Shown: positions 41,504 to 50,614, numbered from the stretch's first letter. The stretch: DNA of 64,000 nucleotides from Alphaproteobacteria bacterium (GCA_020632875.1 JACKET010000002.1:1-64000); one strand, 5' to 3'. A program made the numbers and translations. The notes: generated by a model from the letters alone, not told the origin.

Positions 41504-42409
41504 CTACTCCTTCGGCGGCTCGCGCGGGTACCACTTGCCGGGGCCCATCACCACGGCCTCGCCGTCGATCTCGAAGCGCACGGGCCACGTCCGCGTGACC
41601 CAGCCGTCGAGCGCGCTGCGCACGACGAAGTGCAGGTGGGGACGCTTGGAGAACCCGCTGGTGCCGGCCTCTCCGAGCTTCTCGCCGACTTCGACCGCGT
41701 CGCCGACGGCCACGGGGATGGACCCGGCCAGCAGGTGGACGTAGTCGGCGTACGTGCCGTCGTCGTGGAGCAGCCGGACCTTGTTCGCCTCTTCGATGTA
41801 CTTGCGGTCGGGCGCCCCGTCGCCCCAGCCGTCGATCACCGAGATCACCCGGCCGGCGCGGGCCGCGAGGATGGGCGTGCCCTTCGGCATCACGATGTCG
41901 ATCGAGTGCTCGCCCTTGTGCGAGTAGTCGCCGTCGAAGCCCTGGGTGCACTCGAAGCTCTGGTCGGCGGGCCAGGGGAGCTGGTACAGCGTGCGTTCGC
42001 GGTGCTTCGCCTTGTAGGAGCCCGACGACCAGCTCCACCGGTAGCTGTACGCCTTCGTGCCGCCGTCGCGGCTCGAGAAGCGCACCGCCATGCCCTGCCC
42101 GGGCTTCAGCACCTTCTGGAACGGCGTCCGCGGCGTGGTGCTGGCGTTGCGCGCGCTGGTCAGCTCGAGGGTGAACGTGATCGGGTAGGGCTTGCCGTTG
42201 TGCACGGTGAGCCGGTCGTCGCCGAACACCACGTCGACGTTGGAGGCATCGACCGGGCCGCCAACGGGACGGGGCGCCTCGAGCAACACGCCGAGCACGT
42301 TGCTCGTGCCGATCAGACCGCCGAGCTCGATGGGCTCGGTGGAGGGCTGGGGTTCGGGCGCCGGCGCCGGCGGGTCGGCGAACGCGACGAGCAGCGCGAG
42401 GGCCAGCAC
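41504..42409 (-). CDS. M23-family (LytM) peptidase
   Basis: A 301-residue exported protein. The start is the GTG at 42409 that gives a leader reading MLALALLVAFADPPAP. The C-terminal half is a LytM/M23 zinc endopeptidase-like domain: GDYSHKGEHSIDIVMPKGTPILAARAGRV carries the first zinc ligands (HxxxxD) and RPHLHFVV the HxH ligand. These enzymes cut peptidoglycan cross-bridges or act as amidase activators when degenerate; here both ligand motifs look intact. It follows the matrixin-like gene with a 2-bp gap and is probably translationally coupled. Confidence 0.85.
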   Translation of the reverse strand: MLALALLVAFADPPAPAPEPQPSTEPIELGGLIGTSNVLGVLLEAPRPVGGPVDASNVDVVFGDDRLTVHNGKPYPITFTLELTSARNASTTPRTPFQKVLKPGQGMAVRFSSRDGGTKAYSYRWSWSSGSYKAKHRERTLYQLPWPADQSFECTQGFDGDYSHKGEHSIDIVMPKGTPILAARAGRVISVIDGWGDGAPDRKYIEEANKVRLLHDDGTYADYVHLLAGSIPVAVGDAVEVGEKLGEAGTSGFSKRPHLHFVVRSALDGWVTRTWPVRFEIDGEAVVMGPGKWYPREPPKE

Positions 42410-42411
42410 GG

Positions 42412-43068
42412 TCAGCGGCGCCGGCGCAGGGCCAGCAGGGGCAGGGCGAACAGGCCCAGCGCGCCCCCCGGAGCCGTCGAGCAGCCCTTCGCCTTGCCGT
42501 ACATCGCGACGAGACCGGCTTCGTCGTCGGCGTGGGGGAGCCGCGTGGCCGTGCCGTTGATGGAGGCGGGCAGCATGATGGCGCCGCCCACGTCGGTGTG
42601 GTTCAGGCCGAAGCAGTGGCCGAGCTCGTGCAGCATGACCGTCTGGAAGTCGAACTGCTCGAACGGCAGATCGGCCTCGTCGGGCGCGAAGGACCACGGG
42701 ATCGGGTCGAGCTGGCCGTTCGCCCGGTACACCTGGATCTCGCACGCCTGCATCTCGGCGCCCACCGAGCCCGTGAGCGCCGCGCCGAGCAGCCCGCCGG
42801 TGCTGGAGTCGACGTAGTACACGCGGATCGCGTCGTTCGTCGGCCCGCTCACGCGGCCGCCGTAGTCGACGGCGAAGGCGGCTTTCGTGTCGGACCAGGC
42901 CTCGGTGGCCTGGATCAGGTTCTCCTCGAGGTCGTCGGGGTCGGCGAAGCCCGGCGGGAACGAGCCGTCGTCGAGGACGATGGGCAGCTCGAGGGGGTTG
43001 TCCTGCCAGGTCCAGTCGAACCCGATCAGCTCGTACGCGAAGGCCGGTGCGGCGACGAAGAACAGCAT
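42412..43068 (-). CDS. Matrixin-like secreted metalloprotease with C-terminal Arg-rich tag
   Basis: A 218-residue metzincin. A short signal (MLFFVAAPAFA) is followed by a matrixin-like domain with zinc motif QTVMLHELGHCFGLNH and a Met-turn (GAIMLPAS). The C-terminus reads GCSTAPGGALGLFALPLLALRRRR: a Cys, a hydrophobic stretch and an Arg cluster, matching the MYXO-CTERM plan for surface sorting. The ATG at 43068 fits the signal peptide. The gene heads a two-gene unit with the M23 peptidase, suggesting paired envelope or extracellular proteolysis. Confidence 0.85.
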   Translation of the reverse strand: MLFFVAAPAFAYELIGFDWTWQDNPLELPIVLDDGSFPPGFADPDDLEENLIQATEAWSDTKAAFAVDYGGRVSGPTNDAIRVYYVDSSTGGLLGAALTGSVGAEMQACEIQVYRANGQLDPIPWSFAPDEADLPFEQFDFQTVMLHELGHCFGLNHTDVGGAIMLPASINGTATRLPHADDEAGLVAMYGKAKGCSTAPGGALGLFALPLLALRRRR

Positions 43069-43178
43069 TCGCCCCACTAACCGGGGGGCCATCCGGCACA
43101 CACACCTGTGCGATCTCGACCCGGATGCCCGGCGGAGAGGGCTGCGCTACAGGCACGGGTCTTGCTGGGACCTCGCGT

Positions 43179-44039
43179 ATGCCGGACCGCCGCCGCCCCC
43201 GCCTGCCCCGCCTCCTCGGAAAGGGCCTGCTCTCGAAGCTCGTGCTGCCCCCCGAGCTCGAGGAGATCGCCGAGACCGTGCGGATCAACGACGCCGGCCA
43301 CGGCATCGATCCGTTCGGGTTGAACCGGAAGGGCGCCTACCGCGGGCTCGCGCTGACGTACTGGCTCTACGAGTACTGGTTCCGCGTCGAGAGCCACGAC
43401 ATCCACCACGTGCCGGCCGAGGGCGCCGCGGTGCTGGCCTGCAACCACTCCGGCATGCTGCCGCTCGACGCGCTCATGCTCGCGCACGACCTGATGCGGA
43501 ACCGGCGCCGTCCCGCGCGCATCGCGATGGACTACTTCGTGCCCGGTCTGCCCTGGGTGAACCTGGTCTTCACGCGGGGTGGGGGATTCTCGGGCTCGCG
43601 CGGCAACTTCCACGCGCTGATCGAAGCGGGCGAGCTGGTGCTCGTGTTCCCCGAAGGCGTGCCGGGCATCGGGAAGCCCTTCTCGCAGCGCTACCAGCTC
43701 CAGACCTGGCGCGAGGGCCACGTCGAGCTGGCCATCGAGCACGGCGTGCCCGTGGTGCCGGTGTGCGTGATCGGCGCCGAGGAGCAGTGGCCCCAGGTCG
43801 CCCGCATCGAGGGCGTCGAAGCGCTGGGGATCCCGTACATCCCCATCCCCGCGACGCCCGTGCCGCTGCCGGTGAAGTACCACATCTGGTACGGCGAGCC
43901 GATCCCCATCCCGAGCCTCTACCGGCGCGAGCAGGCGCACGACTCCGGAGCGGTCTCGGAGGCCGCGGCGCGGGTCCGGTCGGCCGTGCAGGACCTGATC
44001 ACGCACGGTCTGGCGCAGCGGAAGGGGATCTTCACGTGA
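43179..44039 (+). CDS. PlsC-like acyltransferase
   Basis: A 286-residue 1-acylglycerol-3-phosphate O-acyltransferase-type protein. The catalytic NHSGMLPLDA (HX4D) is followed by the FTRGGGF block and FPEGVPG, all in the standard PlsC order and spacing. It would acylate lysophospholipid or a related acceptor at the membrane. The ATG at 43179 gives a basic N-terminus (MPDRRRPRLPRLLGKG). It overlaps the following epimerase gene by 4 bp (GTGA). The three-gene run acyltransferase/epimerase/enoyl-CoA hydratase suggests lipid metabolism; the exact substrate is unknown. Confidence 0.88.
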   Translation: MPDRRRPRLPRLLGKGLLSKLVLPPELEEIAETVRINDAGHGIDPFGLNRKGAYRGLALTYWLYEYWFRVESHDIHHVPAEGAAVLACNHSGMLPLDALMLAHDLMRNRRRPARIAMDYFVPGLPWVNLVFTRGGGFSGSRGNFHALIEAGELVLVFPEGVPGIGKPFSQRYQLQTWREGHVELAIEHGVPVVPVCVIGAEEQWPQVARIEGVEALGIPYIPIPATPVPLPVKYHIWYGEPIPIPSLYRREQAHDSGAVSEAAARVRSAVQDLITHGLAQRKGIFT

Positions 44040-44968
44040 GCGGGGTCCTCGTCACCGGTGCGACGCAGCCCCTCGGGCGGAGGGTCGTCGAGGAGCTGAA
44101 GGCCCGCAGCCTCGGGCCGATCCTCGCCGTGGGCATCGACCCGGAGGGGGGCTTCGACCCGGACGTCCGGTACGAGCGCGTCGATCTGACGCGGTCCCGC
44201 GCGCTCAAGCAGCTGCTGTACGGGCCGGTCGCCGAGATGGGGCTGTCGACGGTCGTGCACCTGGCGTTCCACCGCGCGCCCGGCCATCCACGCGCCCACC
44301 GCCTGCACGTCGAGGCGACGCGGTCGCTCCTGCGCCTGGCCGAGACGCACGTGTCGCTGCGCCGGTTCGTGCATCGCTCGACCGTCGAGGTGTACGCCTC
44401 CCGCGTCGATCGCCCCGACATCCTGCGCGAGGACAACCCCCTCGAGCTGTCTCCGAAGGCTCCGCCGTGGGTGCGTCAGCGCGTCGAGGCCGACCTCACG
44501 GTCTGCACGCGGATGGGCATGAGCGACCGCCAGGTGATGGTGCTGCGCTGTGCAGAGATCTTCGCGCCCGAGATGGGCAGCCAGCTGTGGGACTACCTCT
44601 CGTCGCGGTTCTGCTTCCGTCCCGTCGGGTTCGACCCCATCCTGAACCTGCTGTCGCTCGACGACGCCGCGCGGGCGTTCGCCCTCGCCGCGGCGGCCGA
44701 CGCGCACGGGGTGTTCAACATCCCCGGCCGCGACACGCTCCCGCTCGTGTGGGCCATCCGGAAGTGGGGGCGCGACGGCATCGGTGTGCCGGGTCCGCTC
44801 ATGGGCCCGCTGTATCAGCTGCGCCGGGCCGTGAAGCACACCGAGTTCCGCTACGCGCTGAACGCCTGGCGATTCCACTTCAATGGCGTGCTCGACGGCA
44901 CCCGGGCGCGCGACGTGTTGGGCTACGTGCCGACGGTGGGGATCGCGTGGCCGAACGACGAGACGTGA
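44036..44968 (+). CDS. NAD-dependent epimerase/dehydratase family protein
   Basis: A 310-residue extended-SDR protein starting at GTG 44036, overlapping the acyltransferase stop. The nucleotide-binding motif is GVLVTGATQPLGRRVVEEL. STVVHLAFHRAPGHPRAHRLHVEATRSLL and RFVHRSTVEVYASR follow, where the usual Tyr-x-x-x-Lys active site is not obvious, so catalysis is uncertain. The C-terminal substrate domain ends with a family-like YALNAWRFHFNGVLDGTRARDVLGY. Probably a sterol- or sugar-type SDR relative acting with its operon neighbours; the role is inferred only from context. Confidence 0.8.
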   Translation: MSGVLVTGATQPLGRRVVEELKARSLGPILAVGIDPEGGFDPDVRYERVDLTRSRALKQLLYGPVAEMGLSTVVHLAFHRAPGHPRAHRLHVEATRSLLRLAETHVSLRRFVHRSTVEVYASRVDRPDILREDNPLELSPKAPPWVRQRVEADLTVCTRMGMSDRQVMVLRCAEIFAPEMGSQLWDYLSSRFCFRPVGFDPILNLLSLDDAARAFALAAAADAHGVFNIPGRDTLPLVWAIRKWGRDGIGVPGPLMGPLYQLRRAVKHTEFRYALNAWRFHFNGVLDGTRARDVLGYVPTVGIAWPNDET

Positions 44969-44978
44969 GGACGATCGC

Positions 44979-45734
44979 ATGCTGAAGGTGGACATCGACG
45001 GGCCCGTGGCCCGCATCACGCTCGACCGGCCCGAGAAGCGCAACGCGCTGGCGCCCGAGCTGCTGCGTCGCCTGATCGCCGCGTGCGACGGGCTCCGCGG
45101 GGATCGCGCCGTTCGGGCGGTCGTGCTGGCCGCGACGGGCGAGGCGTTCAGCGCGGGGGCCGATCTCATCGGGTTCCTGGCGGAGCTGCAGGGCCCCGAC
45201 GCCCGTGAGAACGCCGATCTCGGGCGCCGGGCGGCGGAGGCCCTCGCGAGCCTGCCGCAGCCCACCGTGGCCGTCGTGCACGGGGCCTGCGTGGGCGGCG
45301 GCGTGGTGCTGGTGTCGGCGTGCGACATCGCCATCGCCACGTCCACGGCGCGGTTCCGCGTGCCGGAGGTCGAGCTCGGCATCCCGCTCGCCTGGGGCGG
45401 CACGACGCGGCTCGTGCAGGCGTTCGGCCCGCGTGTGACGGCCGATCTGGTGCTGTCGTGCCGCTGGTTCGACGCGCGCGAGGCCCGCGAGCTCGGCCTC
45501 GTCAGCCGGCTGGTCGACGAAGAGGCGCTCGACGCGGTGGTCGCCGAGCTGGTCGGAGCGCTGGTGCAGCGCCCGCGCCTCGCCGTCGAGGTGACGAAGC
45601 GCCAGATCCGCCGCGCCCTGGCGGGCGATCCGGACGATCCGGGCGATGCCGACGCGCTGCTGGCGGCGCTGCGGGATGCGGAGTCGATGGAGGCGGCCCA
45701 GGCGTACTTCGCCACCCAACTGTCGGGCCGCTAG
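44979..45734 (+). CDS. Enoyl-CoA hydratase/isomerase family protein
   Basis: A 251-residue crotonase-fold enzyme. The N-terminus (MLKVDIDGPVARITLDRPEKRNAL) and the oxyanion-hole segments (GEAFSAGADLIGF, then VHGACVGGGVVLVSACDIAIAT) are typical. FRVPEVELGIPLAWGGTTRLVQ supplies the second half of the active site, but the two catalytic Glu residues of classical hydratases are not both evident, so isomerase or another crotonase activity remains possible. The ATG at 44979 follows the epimerase by 10 bp. Downstream is a GTTCCC tandem repeat before a convergent gene. Confidence 0.87.
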   Translation: MLKVDIDGPVARITLDRPEKRNALAPELLRRLIAACDGLRGDRAVRAVVLAATGEAFSAGADLIGFLAELQGPDARENADLGRRAAEALASLPQPTVAVVHGACVGGGVVLVSACDIAIATSTARFRVPEVELGIPLAWGGTTRLVQAFGPRVTADLVLSCRWFDAREARELGLVSRLVDEEALDAVVAELVGALVQRPRLAVEVTKRQIRRALAGDPDDPGDADALLAALRDAESMEAAQAYFATQLSGR

Positions 45735-45746
45735 AACCCACCCCCC

Positions 45747-45776
45747 GTTCCCGTTCCCGTTCCCGCTCCCGTTCCC
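45747..45776 (+). repeat. GTTCCC hexamer tandem repeat
   Basis: Five units, GTTCCC three times, GCTCCC once, GTTCCC once, in the 123-bp gap between convergent genes. GGGGAACC and GGGAACC at about 45812-45833 lie in the opposite sense, so a loose hairpin can form. Confidence 0.8.
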
Positions 45777-45857
45777 GAGACGTTCGAAGCGGGTGATTCA
45801 TCGGGGAACCGACGGGCGGGAACCGCCTCCGGCTGGGCACGGGAGGATTTCAGCGCG

Positions 45858-46511
45858 CTACGGGCTCTTCGGACCGCCGCCCGTGGCCTGGTGGCACGCC
45901 GCGCAGGTCGCCAGGAAGTCGCCGTAGAGCTGCACGCGCTCGGCGACCGTCAGCGCATTCAGCGTGTCGGAGCCGAACTGGTGCACGCGGAGCGCCACCG
46001 CCGCCACGCCGGGGTCGACGCCCGGGTCGCCGGGCCGGTGCATCGGCTCCTCCAGCAGCATGAGCGCGCCGGCCGTCCAGTTCCCGCGGTCGGGCGCGGC
46101 CAGCCCCTCCCACAGCCGGTCGGCAGCCCACTGGTGCCGCTGCATGTGCGTCTTCGGGTCGGAGCCCTCCGGGATCGCGACCGCTCCGAACAGCGGGCCC
46201 GTGTTCATCGCGGCGTGGCAGGCCCCGCAGCGCCCGGCGACCTCGGCGACGCCCCGCGCGGCGCCCATGAGCGTCGTGCTCTCGGCACCCTGGCGGGCGC
46301 GCTCCTGCAGCGTGTCGAACTGCGCGACGGCCCCGCCCGACAGCTTGGGTTCGTTGTCGGCGATCCAGGCCATCTTCTTTTGCGCCGTCGCGAGATCGCC
46401 GGCGATGACCGCGTCGCGCGCGGCCTCGGCAGCCGCGAGGTGCTCCTGCATCTGGGCGTGGACGGGCTTGGGGGGCGCAGCAGTGGCGAACGGTACGAGC
46501 CAGACGAACAT
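45858..46511 (-). CDS. Predicted dihaem c-type cytochrome
   Basis: A 217-residue exported protein with a short signal (MFVWLVPFATAA) and two CXXCH haem-binding motifs, RCGACH at about residue 96 and TCAACH near the C-terminus. The helical region between contains MQRHQWAADRLWEGL and DPGVAAVALRVHQFGSDTL. This is consistent with a small periplasmic dihaem cytochrome of unknown partner. The ATG at 46511 is chosen because the longer frame adds a non-signal N-terminus. It is divergent from the membrane-protein paralogue array. Confidence 0.8.
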   Translation of the reverse strand: MFVWLVPFATAAPPKPVHAQMQEHLAAAEAARDAVIAGDLATAQKKMAWIADNEPKLSGGAVAQFDTLQERARQGAESTTLMGAARGVAEVAGRCGACHAAMNTGPLFGAVAIPEGSDPKTHMQRHQWAADRLWEGLAAPDRGNWTAGALMLLEEPMHRPGDPGVDPGVAAVALRVHQFGSDTLNALTVAERVQLYGDFLATCAACHQATGGGPKSP

Positions 46512-46579
46512 CGAGTCTCTCCTCGCGCTCGGTAGATGCAAGCGATGTACCAGCTTCACCGGGAGGCTATGACGGGTGC

Positions 46580-47632
46580 GTGGAACAGGTCCGCCAGCGC
46601 CAGTCCCTCGCGAACGGCCGATCCCCCGTCGATCCCACCGAGATCCCCGAAGCGCTCGTGGGTCGGGTGTGGGTCGACGAGCAGGGCCTGTGGCTCGACG
46701 ACTGCGGGCACCGGAGCGCCTGGCAGCCCGCGCTCGGCGCCGTGGTCGCCGTTCCGGCGATCCTGCTCGCGCTGGTGCTCGGGTCCGTGGCGGTCACGGC
46801 CATCGCCTTCGGGCAGCCGCTCGTGGCGATGGTCCCCCTCTTCGGGGCGCTGGTGTCGGTCGCCGTGGGATTCGCGGGCACCCACTGGGTCGTGGCCCGG
46901 ATGCTCCGACCGGTGCCTGCCGTGGCCGGGCCGCACGGGCTCCGGATCGACTCCCTCGGCGCACCGCCGATCCTGAAGCCCGAGCACGTCGAGGTCGTCC
47001 GCGAGCCGGGGCGCACCGAGGTGTGGGTGGTCGGTGAGCGGCGGCAGCGGGTCTTCAGCGAGAGGCTGGAAGATCCGGCGGAGGGCCCGGGCTCGTGGCT
47101 TGGGGACGCCATCGCCCGCCACCTCGGGGTCGAGCTGCGCACGGTCGAGAGCGAAGCGCCCGCCGTCCACACGCGCGCGTGGTCGGTTCCCGACGCCGAC
47201 AGCCCGGAGGCCATCGCGTTCCACCGTCGCTACCTCGAGAACCTCGACCGTTGGCGCTCGTACCACGAGGTCGCTCCAGACGAGCCGCACGGGGTGCTCT
47301 GGGAGGCCACCGGCTTCCGGCTGCGGTCGATCACCCTACGCGGGTCGCGGCTGTGGGACGGGTACGCAGAGATCGACCTCTCCGACCTCCGCGACGTCCG
47401 CCCGCACTTCGAGGTCGGCAACGACCTCGCGCGCTCGCGGTTCGCGATGCTCAGGGTCCGCACCTCGACCTACGCGATCGAGATCGCCCGCCAGCCCCTG
47501 TCCGAAGCGACCGCGGGTGAGGTCGCGTGGCTCGCCGAGCGCGTGGCGGAGCACGCGTCGAAGGCCCAGCCGCACGGGGGCCACGCCGATGTGCCCGAGG
47601 CGCTCGACGCGCTCGTGGGGAAGGCGCGATGA
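46580..47632 (+). CDS. Two-TM membrane protein, paralogue 1 of three
   Basis: A 350-residue protein of unknown family. PEALVGRVWVDEQGLWLDD opens it, then two hydrophobic helices (about 50-110), and a long soluble C-terminal region with VPDADSPEAIAFHRRYLENLDRWRSY and EVAWLAERVAEH. Closely similar layout and PEALxGRV start recur in the next two genes, so this is a tandem paralogue array. The GTG at 46580 is the only early start. The stop overlaps gene 2 by 4 bp (ATGA). No catalytic motif is visible. Confidence 0.7.
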   Translation: MEQVRQRQSLANGRSPVDPTEIPEALVGRVWVDEQGLWLDDCGHRSAWQPALGAVVAVPAILLALVLGSVAVTAIAFGQPLVAMVPLFGALVSVAVGFAGTHWVVARMLRPVPAVAGPHGLRIDSLGAPPILKPEHVEVVREPGRTEVWVVGERRQRVFSERLEDPAEGPGSWLGDAIARHLGVELRTVESEAPAVHTRAWSVPDADSPEAIAFHRRYLENLDRWRSYHEVAPDEPHGVLWEATGFRLRSITLRGSRLWDGYAEIDLSDLRDVRPHFEVGNDLARSRFAMLRVRTSTYAIEIARQPLSEATAGEVAWLAERVAEHASKAQPHGGHADVPEALDALVGKAR

Positions 47633-48651
47633 GCGGGTCGCCCGTGCCCGAGGCGCTCGAGGGGCGCGTGCGATTCGACGGCGACGCCATCGTCCTACGG
47701 GACACCGCATGGCGGCCCTATCCGGTGCTGGCCGTCGGGCTCCTGGTGGCGAGCGTGGCCGCGGCTTTCGCGTGCATCAGCGCGCTGGTCGGCTTCTTCG
47801 GGTTGCTCGGGCACTCCGCCTCCGTGTCGGGCGTCGGCCTGGCGGGGTTGCTGGGGTTCGTGCTCGCCGCCGTGGCCGCGGTCGCCCTGCCCACCGTGCA
47901 CACCGTCATGGCGGTGCCGCTGCGCATCGACGACCTCGGCGTGTGGCTCCAGCACCCGTTCGGGAAGGCCGTCCGCAAGCCGCTCGAGGTGCAGGTCTAC
48001 GGCGCGGTCGGCACCCGAATCACCGTGCGGATCGTCGGTGAGGACGGGACGTTCACCCCGATCGAGACCCTGCCGTCGGTGTCGGGCCACGGCTGGACGC
48101 TCGACGCGCTGCTCTGGTTCGCGGACGCCATGGCGGCGCGGGTCGGCGTCCCGGTCCAGAGCACGATCGACCGTGCGGCGTGGGCCCGCTGGGAGCTCGA
48201 CCCGCAGTACCGACGCCGGGTGCGATTCGATCTCGAGAACGCGGCGAACCGGCGACGCTACGGCCGCCAGCTCGACGTCGAGCCCGTCGAGCCGCGCGAC
48301 CTCCGCTACGACCACCACGGGATGCGCGTGGGGAACGACCTCCTGGTCGAGGCCGGCGAGGTGCGGGTGCCGGGCCGGCGTCTGGCGCTGCGGTCCATCG
48401 TCGACGCGGTGGCGCAGATCTACGAGGTCCACGTCGACGACGGGATCCAGCGTCGTGTCCGGCTCCAGCTCCTCACGACCGAGGGGATCTTCCGGGTCCG
48501 GGCCCGGCGGCTGTCGGGACGCGACGTCCGCGAGACGCTGTGGATCGCGAACGAGCTGAAGCGGCTCGCGTCCGAGACGCCTCCCGAGCCCGACGCCGGC
48601 ACCGCTTCCGACGTGCCCGCCGCGCTCCGCCGGATGCGGACGGCGGAGTGA
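47629..48651 (+). CDS. Two-TM membrane protein, paralogue 2 of three
   Basis: A 340-residue paralogue of the preceding gene, beginning MSGSPVPEALEGRVRFDG with two or three hydrophobic helices (about 25-90). SGHGWTLDALLWFADAMAARVGVPVQ in the middle is also present in gene 3 as NGHGWTLDQLRWVGAEMARAAGVPF. The C-terminus ends in SDVPAALRRMRTAE. Its GTGA stop overlaps the next start at 48648. It presumably forms a membrane complex with its neighbours; function unknown. Confidence 0.72.
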   Translation: MSGSPVPEALEGRVRFDGDAIVLRDTAWRPYPVLAVGLLVASVAAAFACISALVGFFGLLGHSASVSGVGLAGLLGFVLAAVAAVALPTVHTVMAVPLRIDDLGVWLQHPFGKAVRKPLEVQVYGAVGTRITVRIVGEDGTFTPIETLPSVSGHGWTLDALLWFADAMAARVGVPVQSTIDRAAWARWELDPQYRRRVRFDLENAANRRRYGRQLDVEPVEPRDLRYDHHGMRVGNDLLVEAGEVRVPGRRLALRSIVDAVAQIYEVHVDDGIQRRVRLQLLTTEGIFRVRARRLSGRDVRETLWIANELKRLASETPPEPDAGTASDVPAALRRMRTAE

Positions 48652-49590
48652 CGGGATGCGAGGTTCCCGGGGATCTGGCGGGGCGCGTCTGGTGGGAGGG
48701 CGAGAACCTCGTCGTGCGGGACAACGGGTTCCGGTCCCCGGATCTGCTCGGCTGTGGCGCGTTCCTCACGCTGGCCACGACCGTCCTGCCCCTCGTCGCG
48801 TTCGTGGCGCTCGAGCTCGTCCTGTTGCTCGAAGCGGCCTGGTGGGCGGTGCTGGCGACCCTGGCCGTGTTCCTCGCGGCGGAGGTCGGGGTCGTCGTGA
48901 TCGGTGCGTTGGCCCTTGGGATTCCGCTCGTCGTGCCCTCCCGCGTGGTCGCCGGGCCGGGAGGCGTGGGGATCCGGGCATTCTCGGTGCCGCGGGTGCG
49001 CGGGCTCCGCGCGGTCTCGGTGGGCGGAGAGGCCGGCGGGACGGTGCGGATCGACGCACACGGGCACAAGACGCTCGCTGTGCTGGCCACCACGCCGGGT
49101 GTGAACGGCCACGGCTGGACGCTCGACCAGCTGCGGTGGGTCGGCGCGGAGATGGCCCGCGCGGCCGGCGTGCCCTTCGAGGACCGGCTCGATCCGGCCT
49201 GGGAGCGCTGGCTCGTGGACCCCGGGTTCCGCGCGGAGGCCGCCTTCTCGCGGCGCTACGCCGCGAACCGGCGGGAGTTCCCGCGCGAGCACGCGGCCGA
49301 GCCACGCGAGCCGGCCAACGCGAAGTACTCCCATCACGGCCTGAAGTGCGGAGGGCTCCACATCGACGCCGAGCGCGTCCGCCACTGGGAGCGAGCGGTG
49401 TGGCTCGGACGGGTCCGTCAGGCGCGGCCGTCGCGTGGTGCAGCTCGGTTGGGAGGGCGATCCACACTCCACGGCGTGGGCCGCGCAGCGCATCGAGGAG
49501 GCGGCGCGGCGCTTCCGGCAGGAGGATCGGGGGAGCGCGTCCGAGGTCCCGTCCAGCCTCCGGCGCCTGCGGGACGGCGAGAAGGCCTGA
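48648..49590 (+). pseudogene. Two-TM membrane protein, paralogue 3, frameshifted
   Basis: Begins at GTG 48648 overlapping paralogue 2 and keeps the helices and the NGHGWTLDQLRW block, then loses homology after SHHGLKCGGLHIDAERVRHWERAVWL (about 49390). The expected C-terminus (RIEEAARRF, then SEVPSSLRRLRDGEKA) is found in a different frame, ending TGA at 49588-49590. The original frame instead runs on without a stop into the next gene. Compared with paralogue 2, some 20 residues are also missing around the junction. It is thus either a decayed copy or an assembly error. Confidence 0.72.
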
Positions 49591-49596
49591 CGACCG

Positions 49597-49613
49597 TGGC
49601 ACGCAAGCTGCAA
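49597..49613 (+). promoter_or_regulatory. Sigma-54 (-24/-12) promoter
   Basis: TGGCACGCAAGCTGCAA: GG (49598-49599), 10 nt, GC (49610-49611). This is the exact sigma-54 spacing with a TGGCACG half. A start near 49623 would leave a 12-nt leader that already contains the GGAGG site for the ATG at 49635. It lies in the 44-bp gap after the frameshifted paralogue. Confidence 0.72.
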
Positions 49614-49634
49614 ACTCTGCGGGCGGAGGTGCGC

Positions 49635-50288
49635 ATGTGGAGAGCCCTGCCCCTGGTCGCGTTGCTCGGCTGCCCGAACAACGGGAGGGAGGACCTGGAC
49701 GGACCGCACTGCGAAGACACGCCGACCGCGGTGGCGCTCGACGAGGTGACCGACCTCGGCTTCACCGCGCAGGCGCTGCTCGACCTCGCGACCGGCGCGC
49801 ACGACGAGACGTTTCGCTGGGCACGCGACGGCAGCACCACGCCCCTCGCGCTGGCGGTGACGTACGGTGCCGGCGAGGCGCGGTTCGTCGACAGCGAGCC
49901 CGTGTACCCCGAGGGCGGCGAGCAGCCCGCCATCGGCGTCATCTGCGACGATCGGGTCGAGGTGGACGTGACCGTGAGCTTCGCGACCGACGATGGGGCG
50001 TTCACCGAGGTGCTCGACCTCGCGCTGACCGCCGTTGCCGGCGATCGCGTCGAGATGGTCGAATCGCTCGATCCCGACGGGCTCGTCGGGACGTACGACA
50101 TGAGCGTCGACATCACCGAGCCCACGTACGACGCGCGCTCGCTCTGGCTGCGCGGCGCATTCACGGCGGAGGGCGCCTCGGGCGAGGTCTCCGGGCAGGT
50201 CTCGGGCGAGGACGAGTGCAGCGGCGACACGTGCTCCGCGTGGGCCTCCGAGGTCGCGGTGGGCACGTGGGGACCGGTCCCCGAGTGA
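49635..50288 (+). CDS. Lipoprotein, function unknown
   Basis: A 217-residue lipoprotein: MWRALPLVALLGCPNN gives an LLGC lipobox. The remainder is acidic and beta-rich with paired cysteines (HCEDTP, GVICDD, DECSGDTCSAW). No family recognised. The ATG at 49635 is preceded by GGAGG and lies just downstream of a sigma-54 promoter. The 3' end overlaps the ferredoxin gene by 4 bp (GTGA), so lipoprotein, ferredoxin and the small OMP-like protein form one unit probably driven by sigma-54. Confidence 0.78.
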   Translation: MWRALPLVALLGCPNNGREDLDGPHCEDTPTAVALDEVTDLGFTAQALLDLATGAHDETFRWARDGSTTPLALAVTYGAGEARFVDSEPVYPEGGEQPAIGVICDDRVEVDVTVSFATDDGAFTEVLDLALTAVAGDRVEMVESLDPDGLVGTYDMSVDITEPTYDARSLWLRGAFTAEGASGEVSGQVSGEDECSGDTCSAWASEVAVGTWGPVPE

Positions 50289-50614
50289 CGCGCTACGACC
50301 GGTTCGTGCTGCAGCGGCGCGGCGAGCCGGGCGTCGTGGCCACCGTTCCGGCGGTCCGCGGCGAGACGCTCTACGAGGCTCTCGAGCGCACGGGGCATCC
50401 GATCCGCACGACGTGCCGTGGCAGCACCATCTGCGGGCTGTGCGGCGTGCACGTCGAAGAGGGCGGTGAGCAGCTGGAGCCCGCGGCGCCCGACGAACAG
50501 GTGCTGCTCGAGCGCGAGCAGGCCGGCCCGGACGAGCGCCTCGCGTGCCGGCTCCGCATCCCCGAAGGGGCGTCGAAGCTCGTCGTGTCGACGCGCTACT
50601 GGAGGAAGCGATGA
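50285..50614 (+). CDS. [2Fe-2S] ferredoxin
   Basis: A 109-residue plant/adrenodoxin-like 2Fe-2S protein. The cluster cysteines lie in CRGSTICGLC (Cx5Cx2C) and the fourth in ERLACRLRI, at about 30 residues' distance. It is an electron carrier; the partner is not in the window. It starts at GTG overlapping the lipoprotein stop and its TGA overlaps the next ATG, so it is embedded in an operon with envelope proteins, an unusual context for a soluble ferredoxin. Confidence 0.9.
   Translation: MTRYDRFVLQRRGEPGVVATVPAVRGETLYEALERTGHPIRTTCRGSTICGLCGVHVEEGGEQLEPAAPDEQVLLEREQAGPDERLACRLRIPEGASKLVVSTRYWRKR

Noticed and set aside
46580..49590. Toxin-antitoxin or phage-defence island
   Set aside because: The three genes are clear membrane paralogues with no nuclease, NTPase or antitoxin-like domains.
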